A stretch of DNA of 64,000 bases from Oxytricha trifallax (Eukaryota; Ciliophora; Spirotrichea; Sporadotrichida; Oxytrichidae), in contig ARYC01000058.1 of the NCBI GenBank assembly GCA_000711775.1, positions 62,001 through 126,000 on the forward strand, written 5' to 3'. Each line of letters begins with the position of its first letter. Positions within the stretch are counted from its first letter, which is position 1. Both the position numbers and the translations under genes were made by a program. Of this stretch, positions 46,492 to 57,800 are shown in pieces. Under the pieces are notes generated by a model. It did not search any database. It was not told where the DNA came from and saw only the letters and a program-made list of their open reading frames with translations.

Positions 46492-48156
46492 ATGGAAAGT
46501 TTCAACCAACTTTACTAAGAACAAGTTTTCAGCTCAATCCAGGACTAAGATTCTCACTCCAACCCAGAAGTCAACTTTGCAAATGAACAATGTCTCTAAG
46601 AAACCATAAATGTATTGCAACTCCTGGAACCCCAAGATCAATGCTAAACTTTGAAAAGTTAACAAAATGTTGTACCAAAGATCGGCAGCATTTCGTCAAA
46701 TGTCCAGAGACAAAGTAGCAAGATTTCTAAAGAAAAGTTGTCTTAAATTTCACACATTTGCAACAAGATAGTGTTTAACTTCTACAAAAACCTTAAAGAA
46801 CATTGCTAGAATATTCATTATAGGCTACATCTAAAGCGAAGCTTTGCATTTTCTATCTCAGATGAGGAATCTAAAAGTCTAGAGATTCAGTTTTATTTAA
46901 TATAATAGATGCATTTAGTTTTATATTCAAATAACAAAGCAAAATACTTTTTAATAAATAGTTCTATCTCAAAGATATATTTGAATTAATAGACAACGTT
47001 GACATGAATTAAAGTCACTTAAATTATTTTTCTTTCATTTCCAAATCAATCCTTTTAAATACTTTAAAGATTTTTGTAAAATAAAAATCTTTACTATTAA
47101 TTAAAGAAGTTTAATTTAAACAAATGGTTTTTATAGGTTTTAATCTTGATCAAGCTTACCAAAATGCGATATTTTACAAAATTTATTATTAATTAAAAAA
47201 TAGATATATTCTTTAAAATGCACTCAAAGCACATGAACTTACAGCTCATGAAAAAGTTAGATAAGATCAATGTGATAAAGTATATGAGAAGTTATTAAGG
47301 GAAAGCATTCACAAGCATGACTCAATTTATCTCTTCAAATCTTAAATTTACAAGAAAGCTGCTGATTTCTTTACTGACGATCTGTGTAATAAAATCATTA
47401 GAAAACTAAGATGTAAAATATACTAAAACTAATTATATAGTGAATGCTGTTCCACCATTGAAATAGCTCAAAGTTACTTTTGAAGTTTATCATCATTGTG
47501 AAATGCTAAGAGCCAAGTTCCAATACTTGATACCAAAAGAAACTGAGGAGATTTGCAATCTGATTTGTAAGTAAGGGAGAGCACCTAATTCCTTTGAGAT
47601 TCAGATGCTTGATCTGGCTCAGCATTTTCAGATACAGCTCTATAAAATTCTATCATTCTTTTCTTTTTTAGCTCAAGTTTGAATCTTTGAGAGATTAATC
47701 TATGGCTTTGAAAGCTCCCAAAAAGAGTTGCCCTAAAAATGAGAAGAATTTTATTTTAAATTTAAGAATCATAGCTCATAGAGTAAAAATGCCACACTGA
47801 AGAACTCCCAACCATCCTCAAAAGACCCTTCAGTTTACTTTGACGACAGCATTTATGATTTCTATGAGACTGAAAATTCAACTCCAAATAGAAGTAACAA
47901 GTTTTCTCATGAAAGGCAGAAGCATCGCTAATCCTAGTTACCCAAAGTCTATAGAAAAAAGTCTAAGCAAGGTAGATCTTCTTCTAAAAATGCTAAATCT
48001 TTTGTGAATTCCTCTACAGATTAATGATTCAACTCTAACTACAGATTCTAAGAATCTAATCCTGAACTTATATTGCCCAATGGATCTATTTCTTCAAACT
48101 CCAATTAAATTAAAGATAAAAGAAGAGGTGGTAGCAAGAAAAGCCAGAATCTTTGA
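46492..48156 (+). CDS. Unknown gene with in-frame TGAs, structure unresolved
   Basis: Three coding-like pieces. (1) 46492 to about 46900: Gln/Ser-rich, starting MESFNQLYQEQVFSS. (2) About 47216-47480: a helical stretch (ALKAHELTAHEKVRQDQCDK…KKAADFFTDDLCNK). (3) About 47478-48156: a frame beginning EVYHHCEMLRAKFQYLIP and ending Lys/Ser-rich. An insert of about 300 bp must lie between 1 and 2, and a frame change between 2 and 3; no pointers fit cleanly. Piece 3 is continuous except for three TGAs (47690, 47740, 48024), each flanked by plausible protein. It may be a decayed gene, may hide 3n-long IESs, or may be scrambled. Confidence 0.45.
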
Positions 48157-48831
48157 CTGTAAAATTTTATGATTAATTCACTCATTTAATTCATTTATAT
48201 TAATTTCAAAGATTAATATTGAATTTATTCAAATAATCTACTCTACCCATATAATAAAATATTGATGAAAATAGTTTAATATCTAATATATAATGTGTTT
48301 TATAGCAATATTTTTGGGTTATTTATTATTAGAACTAATAATAATAATAAAAATAATAATAATATAGGAAATTCAAAAAGCACTTTTTGTAACTACTACA
48401 ATTATTAAGTTGTTAATTTTAATTATTAAATATTAAATTAAAAAATAATATATTTTCATTTTAGCAGACATTCATTTTTAATTTTTTTTTAATTTAATTT
48501 CCAATATAATATATTGTTTATATTGATTATCTTCTACCATTTTTATGATTTTTTTTCTTTTTTAAATCAAATATTAACTAAATGGTACTTTTATTATTTG
48601 TACTTGAAATTAAATTCACAAAATTATAATTTGAAACAAATTATTTCGCTGATTTGATATTTTAAGCATTAAGTAATTTTGTAAAATTATGATATTTTAA
48701 TTTGATATATTTTAGAAAGAAATTTTAACAAAAATTTGTAAAATATTAAAGATTCAACAAATATAAATAATACTAGCATTTGATACAAACCAATTTAAAC
48801 TCGAATTTTCTCAAAGAGAACTGAGGTGAAT
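48157..48831. other. AT-rich intergenic DNA
   Basis: Low-complexity AT sequence, including AATAATAATAATAAAAATAATAATAATA at about 48332-48365. No gene seen. Confidence 0.5.
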
Positions 48832-51800
48832 ATGTGTAATTCTACTTCAAACGGCAAATGTAAAGTACAGAAATGCAAAGAAAATCATAAAAAGAATTAT
48901 AAAAATATTAAATCATTATCATTTGAAAATAATTCATTTACATATAAAAAAGCATTTTTGTAAGATTTGTCATGACAAGGATTCAAATAAGTAGTTTATT
49001 CATAACAATTTATTAAATTAGATTATATGACATTCAAAACCCTAAAACCCCTTAGTGAGGTTTATAAGTGCTTTGATTTGTAGGGTATAGTTGGGGTCTT
49101 ATTGGGGTTAGCAGAGAATACGCAGGCTTTTTGTGAATTTAATGAATATTTAATGATTATTTGTGTACTTAATTCTAATAAATTTTATCTGCTTATCTTT
49201 GTGGTAACTCTTGAATCTAGCTCTCTGGAGTGCTTCATGTATGTCTTCTAACGATTATCTTGGATAAGCTGGAGCTCTTACGATTATCATTTCTACTAGC
49301 TTCTTAATTTTATTGCAGAAATCTTCCTGTTATATATGTTTAGAAGCCAAACTTATTGATTATTTTTCGTGCTTTGTTCCAAAGTAAGACATACTTTCCA
49401 TATCGCACTCTAAGATTATGGCAGCAGCTGCCCATACATCCCATTAAACAGAGACATTAGTCCACTTCTCCCTGATTGGAAAGTATCCTGGAGTGCCAAG
49501 CACATTAAAGTTACTATTTCTTATCTTATTGCTCTATTGAAATCAATGACTACAATTTCTAATGGACTGAGATTTAACATAACATTTTCAGGCTTCAAAT
49601 CTCTATGTACAAACCCAAGTTCATGGAGCTCTTAAACACCCTTAATCATTTCTGACAGTATCTCATTAAAATCATTTGGGTATCTATTATGATAGAGATA
49701 CTCTCTCAAAGTCATTTCAAACTTTTTCAGTCTTAATGCAACAAAGCCATCCCAAGAATAACTCCATCAATTCTAAGTAAGTTCTTAAACTATTTTTTCT
49801 AAGCCTCTCTCAGTATTATGTATTCATTTGCAAATTCATTTTGATACTGATCGTTTGTAATGAGATACTTGAAAGGATATACTTTGTAAGCATACTCATC
49901 AACCACTATAATCTTATCCTTGTTTGGCAGGTCAAAATGCAAGTAATTTTCAATACAGCTTTCAATATTAATTGCATTCAATGCATGTATATACATTGCT
50001 CTCTCTTAAAGACATGCTATAAGAGTCCCATTTGCTGGCTGATTCATTGATTCAAAACGCTTCTGCCTCTTGAGCCTTTCCTCTTGTTGTCTTTATGACT
50101 CAAGAGAGTTATTTTTCTTCTAGCAGTTATAAGTTTTTAAGTTTCCTCATCTTTAATCAGGAATTCACTTTAGTGATGCTTTTGCATATGCCTCTTTACT
50201 TTGGCTGAGTGAGTATAAGACTTTATGCATGTTGTGAACTAATACCTACCATCTACTTTATCATGCTTAATGTAGATCTTAGCTCTACCAGAGTGTAACT
50301 CTTTGATGTGCCTCTTCAAGCTAGACTAAGCTGAGAAGGATTTTTAGCAGTCTTCACATTAAAATGTTTTTATTTTTTCTATTCGTTGCTGTTCTATATC
50401 TTCCTCAACCAATTCAACTTATATTTAAATTCCTATCTCTGCACTCTACTTCTTGTTTTAAACTTGAATTTGAAAGACCTCAGCTTCAAACTCTAGAGCT
50501 CTTAGCTCAACCTCTTTTTTTCAATATAAATTACTTCTGGTTTCTTGGAGGAGCCAAAGTTGAGCAATGATTAACCTGTTCCAAGAGAATTGCCTTACGA
50601 TTTAAGTTAGCCGCCATGTTTAAATTCAAATATAAATTTCTATTATAAAGCTCTAATAACCTTTCCGGTTATAGTCACTCTGTATAGGAGTTTATACGGC
50701 AACAATTATGGTTGAATATAAGGTGTTAGAGATCATATTTATGTTAAGTTTGTTGCTATAAATTCTTTAAATTCATTCTTAATAATTTTGATTTTGGTAC
50801 CAACCAAGTATAAAATTGGGTAGGTACTGGTACCAATTAGGTTTTGAGCCATTTTGGAATTTTTCCATTAAAACCTCATTAGTTTAAAACTAGGTACTAA
50901 TTAAGTTTTGGTACTATTAAATTGGTACCAATTAAATTTAAAAGAATTTAGTACCGGTACTAATTAAATTTAAACAAATTTAGTACTAATTTAATGGAAC
51001 TAAATTGATAATAATGGAGCTTCATCTCTAAAGTTTGATACAGCTTCTGCCAGCTTTCTCCACGTATCCTTACCAGGTTGACCTCCTATAAGATGCCCAT
51101 ATTTAATACTAAGATTTTTAACAGTAGGATCCAGAACTCTATATATTAAAATTTGAAATTCAATAACAAGAGAAGGAACAAGGATGGAATATATAAGTAC
51201 TGCAATGAAGAGGGTTGAAGCTTAAGAAATGATCTCAAGATTTAGAAGCAAGGAAGATCTCTATCGATACCTCACTTAGCATGGTAAGCATGTGACATAT
51301 ACTTAATAATATACTATAGTTGGTTTATTCCTTCCAACGATGGAAGGTACCAAAATTTCATTCTTAAAAGCTATACTCTGCGATGAGAAGAAAGCCTTTA
51401 AAAACAATGAAATAAAGTTGATCGATATACCAAAATACCCAGAGATTTCAGTCACTAATCTCTACGAGGATGCGATGAATGATGAAGAGTTGGTAGTTTA
51501 TCTTCCTACAAAGAAACAGCTCTCCAACAAGCTTCCAGAAAGGAGCTTCTTCTTTGGTGTTCTTGGCACTTTAAGAGAGAGTTATCTCAAAGAGATCATT
51601 GAAGAAGCTCACAAAAAACGCTACTCTATTTCTCCTGAAGATTAAAAGAAGCAAGGCATACTAATAAGTGAGGCCTGGCTCGCTGAGCTTAAGAAGCATC
51701 CTTACCTCTCTAGTAAGCATTGATTTATAACTTTATAGGGAAATCTGGGACTGGTATATTCCTAATGAAAGAGAATGCAAAGGTTCACAGAGAGAGAAAG

Positions 51801-54800
51801 TCATAGAAAATATATGAAGTTAGCAAGAGACTTTATAAAGATGTTTAAAAGCCAGATGAAATGAACATAGATGCAGGAGCTGGCACTAAGAGAAGAAATA
51901 TGGGCCCAAGCAAGCCATAAGAAGAGGAGAAGAAGGAGAAGCCTAATCCCTTTCTGGGCCAATTTAATATGTGAATATATTCATTCGTTTAAATCTAAAA
52001 CTTATTTATAAACATTCATTCTTCCTTCTCTCGCACAAACTGTTGTCTTATCTATGCTTACTCTCTTGCAGCTACTCTGAATCAAGTCTACTGTATCTAT
52101 AGGCAAGTCATGCATTAGGTGATATAGCAGCAGTTTCTTGTAGTGGATCTTTATTTAACTCCAGTAGAATTCAATTCCATTAAATTATGGACTATAAGGA
52201 ACGTTGTAGACAGGAGTTATGTTTAGTTCTTCATAGGCTTTCTTAGACTCCTTAGACTTATGAACTGAGAGGTTATCAACAAACAGGATGATCTCTTGAT
52301 TGCTATACTTCTCTCTGAGCTTATGTAGGAAATCTATATACTACTCTCGCTTAATAGAGCGAGGGTTAATGACATAACTTTCTAAGCCTGAATCTTCGCT
52401 AATACCAGCTAAATTACATGGGTGTCAACCTTCACTTTCTAGTCATAGACTTCTATATTATCATACTTCTTATACCAAGACTTATTAATAAAGGTGTTGA
52501 AGGTGAATACAGCTTCATCAGCGTGTATGAACTTGATGTTATTAGTAATAGCTCTCTGCATTTAATCATAATAAAGTTTAAATTATTACTATAAAATGGC
52601 ACTGTAAAATCAATCACTCTCTTCACTCTGTTGACAGTCTTAAAAGTAATACCATTTCTTTTATAAATGTTGGCTATAGTTTAAGGAGAGTTACGCATGT
52701 CAGGAAACTTGCGATGAAACATCACAGCTCGCTAGTCTAGTGGAAAGTGTGCCCAATACTTTAAGTCTTCGAATCGCAGAGGTAGTCAATATGGTGCTGT
52801 GAGAACTTTTATTATCTTGCAGGATGCTTTCAAGTGTCTGAATTATAATGCTAAACAGCCAACAAGCAATGATACCTAACTATTGAGGCACTCTTGCGCA
52901 GGAGCTTTGCTATAGCTGCATAATTCATTACTGGTTTCACTTAGTCTATATTAATACTTGTACCATACCTAAGCTTAAGCAGTAAATCTAAATATTACTC
53001 ATCATAAATAGACCCTAAATTTCGCTAATTTCTATTTCTCATTTTGCAAAATGACCTAATTTCTCTACTAACCCCAATAAGATCCCAACTATACCCTACA
53101 AATCAAAGCATTTATAAACTTCACTAAGGGGCTTTGGGGTTTTGATTATTTGTAAAATCTATTTAAATTAGTTTATGTTAATCTTTTAACCCATATTGAT
53201 TCAAACCACTTTTCTAAAAGTTGTCCTAATGGCATAATATTATGGCATGGTACCAAACTCGAGAACTTATAATCAATTTTAACAAATGGGCTCTATCCAA
53301 GTAAAGTGGGATGCATGGGCGAAGGGATATATCTTACTACAAAAAAGGAAGCATTCTGCATTAAAACCAAATATTGGTGAAAAATTTAATAAATTAATTT
53401 AAATGATATGGAATTTAAATTACATATGACAATCATAATAAGTTAATGAAACACAAGATTTTTTTTAAAAAAATAAAATAAAAAATATCATTATCATATA
53501 TAAATGAACTGTGCAACACTGATATCAAAAATATATAAGCTAATTAATGCAATATTTGTACTATAAATTTATTATTTGTTATCTACAGCTTAAAAATTAA
53601 AATTAAGTTTACTTGTAAATACAACAAAATTTAAATATATATTTGATCTTATGTTTTTATTCTCTAATTAATAAAAGAGATTAATATAATTAAGACAAAA
53701 ACTGAAATTTGTGAAAATAAAATATAAAATATTCTTATAAAATATATAGTGAACCAAACTTATGTGTAAAGTAAAAATCATGATAATACTAAATTAAAAT
53801 ATTTAAGATAAGTAAAAACGGTACATTTACTTATCATAAATATCTTGAATTTAACAATTAATTATATAAAATAAGAAAAATATTATATGTAATAAAAAAA
53901 TGAAAATAATATTTTCATTTTTATTAATGATAGATCAATTCATTTTTTAAATAAATAGTTATTATTTTAGCATTTAAAATTATGCTAGCGTTAGTTCATT
54001 AATACCAAATTAAGGATACTATTTTTGAAAAATATTAAACTTAAAATTAATATTTCTTCATCATTATAATTGTGGTATTTTTTAATATTTATAATAACCT
54101 ATTATTATAAAATACATATGAATTGATGAAAAATTATATTTTAAATTTATAATAGAAACATGAAATTTTATCAATCCAATACCAATAAAAACTTAAAGCA
54201 ATTTTTTGGAGGGAGGTTTGATCCTAAATTATAATCTGGACTAAAAATTGGCAATATTTCTGATCTATATAGGGATCGAAATATTTTGATTTAGCAAATT
54301 CCCATAAAAATATAATAATCTTCTTAATAATGTAAGGATATATTAATTTTGATTCATTACTTAATGTTTCAAGTTGGATGCGCTTTCGTAGAGTATATTA
54401 TTGGGAAAAAATTGACAATTAAAAAATAAATAAACAGATTATTAATTAATTTTAATTAAATTATCCAATAAATCAAATTTATTCCTACAATATAAATATT
54501 TTAGTATTAATAGCTTAGCATAGAGGAAAGATGAATTAGACAGATTATGTTGTGGTACAAGTTAAGGTCATTAATATAAATATGTATTTTTGAAAATATC
54601 TTTAATAATAAATTATATTTTTACTAGTAAATAATATCAACCTCGGAAAGACCCTTGAATTATAGACTAATTATGACTATTAAGGAAATTGGAAAAATTT
54701 TTACGATAGTGCTACTAGATTTCATGAATCTTGGGCGAATATCAAAACAAAATTTATAAGAGATCATATTTTAATTTATATTTTTAATTTAAATTAATTA

Positions 54801-57800
54801 AAAAATTAATTCCAAAATTCCAAGAATGGATAGTGAAAGATATGTCACAGATATCAATGTAAAAATAACCCACCCCCCATAGCAAAAAAGTGAATTTCAA
54901 TTCCATATTACTTCGAAATACAATCAAATAATTTTATCTTTATAATGTTTTTAGATATGACACTTTTATAACTTTCTATATTTGAATCATTCCTCACAAA
55001 TGGAATTATGAATTTAATTCATAAAGAATAAAACAATTTCCTGTTGTCTCTTTTTTAATAATACTATGATTAATAAAATATTTTATTATTTATTTCTTGA
55101 AATCTCAAACCAACTTATAGTATGAATTTATCGAATTTGGAATTAGAGAAATCTTTTAATAAATATGATTAATATAAAACATAAAAGTAAATGGATATTC
55201 GAGGATTCCGGGAAACTAGGGTTGCAGCAATGATTATTTAATTGAAAGGCACAGTGATCGTTGAGTTCCAAAGTTGTTATGAGGGGATCCCAAGTGTGCG
55301 GTGTGACGCTTAATCGGTGTTTGTGGTGGTGCATGAACTTAAATGGGGGTGGAGTGTTGGTTGCCCATTGTGATTATGTTTAAGACTACTAAATACCAAC
55401 CCACTCTCCAAAACATTTCAGAAGGTGCCTCAAAGTTCGTGTCCCTAATTGTAATACCACTACATACAGCCCGTCATTCTGCCAAATTTTTTCTCGTGAT
55501 ATCGTCTCGTGACTTAGAGCGATTTTGATTTACTGGAAATCCACCTCGCAACTCTTACAGAAGCGTGAAATGTTATATATAGAAGGGTGGAAATGTAAAA
55601 GATACAGTTAGGGTAAAAATTGCTCAAATTCTTAAATTGCAAAATCAATCGCGCTTATTGATTGCCAACTATATTTGAGCCTCTTTAGGCTCTGTTAACT
55701 TTCTGCTGTGGCTCATGGGGTATCGTGTGTGCTTTGCGTCGGTGATAAGCTCGACTTCAGTGGATCCGTGCCAACCATATCAATATTCAAGCGGCTGGCT
55801 GTTGCCAGGCAATTTAAGGGTGGCCGCCCAAGGATCTGGATAGATTTTAAACTGATGGATTAAGACAAAGTTATAATAGCAGGCGCGAGCTAGGCCTCCA
55901 GTAAACACGGCGACGGGTTTTCCTCAGCATAGGTTAGTAAAAGCGAAATCTCTGCAGATATCAGTGGTTAAGTAAGTAATTACAGCAGCGATAGCTCAGA
56001 GGAATCAAGAAGAAATAAGGATTGCCCTTCTGCTAAGGAAGTTCCTTAGGATCAAAATCTTCCTAGTAAGGATGGTAATATTCACGCTAAGAGTGCTGCT
56101 GGGAGTGCCCACAACGGTCGAGGTGATTCAGAATCTAGCAGCAGCTCAAGCTCGAGTTCAGGGTCAAGCGTTGATCATAATTCTCAGGCTAAGTTGATTC
56201 ACAAGAATAATAAACAGCCCTTATCGAAGCAAGACAAATTGAGGTTCGACAAAATACTTCCTAACAAGCGTATTCACAGTAAGCGCCCCGGCTCGAGAAA
56301 TTATGATGATATTACCAGCGATGAGGATTATACAACACGTTCAGGTATGGCCCCAATCATCAGCAGCTAAACAGGCCCAAGAGTCTTACGCGATCGAGCA
56401 CTCTCTCCCTGAAATAGAAGTATTCAGTCATAAATCATGAGGACTACACAGATCCCATTCAAGGCAAGTCGATATCATTAAAGCTCAGATATCATGACTC
56501 TGATCACGTCGTCGTCGCAGATTACTTTTACCTCGCAAAGCACTTCACTTACGACCTACTTGGACCCATTCACGATTACATAAAGCTCAACAATATCAAG
56601 GTAACTTAACCACAAATCGTAAAGGCCAGAGACAATTGCGCTGTGGCTAGTCAAGCGGACGCTGAATCTACACCAATACAACCGTTATCAGATGTCGACT
56701 TTAGCACTGGATGGTACTATTCAAAGAGATACTAACACCTCGCATTCGCTCCCATCAAATTAAAATTCAGCAACATGTGGTTCGAGGGGGCCAGGCCGCA
56801 GCAATATATGGAGTGCGTCATTCACGCCATCAACTACGCGGTGGGGTACCGCAGCTATACATCGCGCGAGCAGGTAATTCGGCTTATGCGCAGAAGGATG
56901 CACACTAATCATTAGGAGGCCTTAACATTCAAGCAATTCAACGGTTTTTCACTAAAGCAGCTAAGGAACGTCGTCGCAGATTCCAGCAACAATCTCTACT
57001 CCCCTGCGAAGATTACGAATGGCAGTACTCCTAGCAAAATCTTTACTTCAGTGATTTACTTAACGAGCTCAGCTAGTTTAGCTCTATAAATTTAATCATG
57101 ACATACAGGGAATAATCACCCGGGGTAACCTTCACTCACGCTGTCACTCTACAGAAATGTTCTTAGGGCATCGCTCTCTTCGACAGCGCTCGACCAGCCA
57201 TTTTATACTCAGGCGTTGAAAAATGTGCCTCCTACTGTAATGTCGAAGAGTTTCTTAAGAGCGTGTATGCATTAAAGCTCTGGGTGCTGGAGCTGACTCT
57301 TACAGCCCCGAAGAGAAATTGAAAGAAGTGGCACTATTGAAAAGCTTAATGACTGGTTATAAAACCTCTCCCAAGGGCAAGATTGTGAATACTAAGCGTA
57401 ACAAAAAGCAAAGACCAAGCAAATGACATTGAGAAAGAAGCATAGAGTGAAGAAGCCGCTTGAGAGCGCCTAGGAGCATCATTGACTTCCTTACGAATAT
57501 TAATTTCTCCTAAAATGATTTAAAGATAACTCGCTCTCTGATCGTTATACCACAGCGCATTTACTAATAGTACTTAATTCCTGGGGTATACAATCGAAGT
57601 CTAGTTGTCCGATTGCAAATGCGTAGGCGCTCGAGGAGATAGACTGAAATCAAGTAGCTACCCTATCGTATATGTATATTCGAAGCAGTTGAAGGCTGCA
57701 GAGAATCAATGCTTGCTTGAAAAGAGCTTGAATATTACGCTTACCAGCTAGGTTAAGCCACCGCAAATACTAACAGTAGATGCGTGAGAATTTTGGCAAT

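Larger units (their letters stand above)
49035..53144. mobile_element. TBE transposon, copy 2
   Basis: A 4,110-bp element flanked by ATT on both sides (49032-49034 and 53145-53147), a 3-bp duplication of the ANT type known for TBEs. Both ~77-bp terminal repeats are well preserved. Gene order is as in copy 1. The 22-kDa gene is intact; the kinase and transposase genes carry frameshifts although the transposase keeps its catalytic residues. It is diverged from copy 1, so the two belong to different lineages. Confidence 0.93.
48988..53205. other. 4.2-kb IES, pointer GATTCAAA, containing TBE copy 2
   Basis: GATTCAAA at 48980-48987 and 53198-53205. Excision joins CHDKDSN|HFSKSCPNG in phase, matching the paralogue (CCNTDSNHFSKYCPKG). 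TBE copy 2 (49035-53144) sits inside, leaving only 47 and 61 bp of other IES sequence. The paralogue has a 134-bp IES at the same codon, so the TBE most likely inserted into a pre-existing short IES. Confidence 0.88.
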
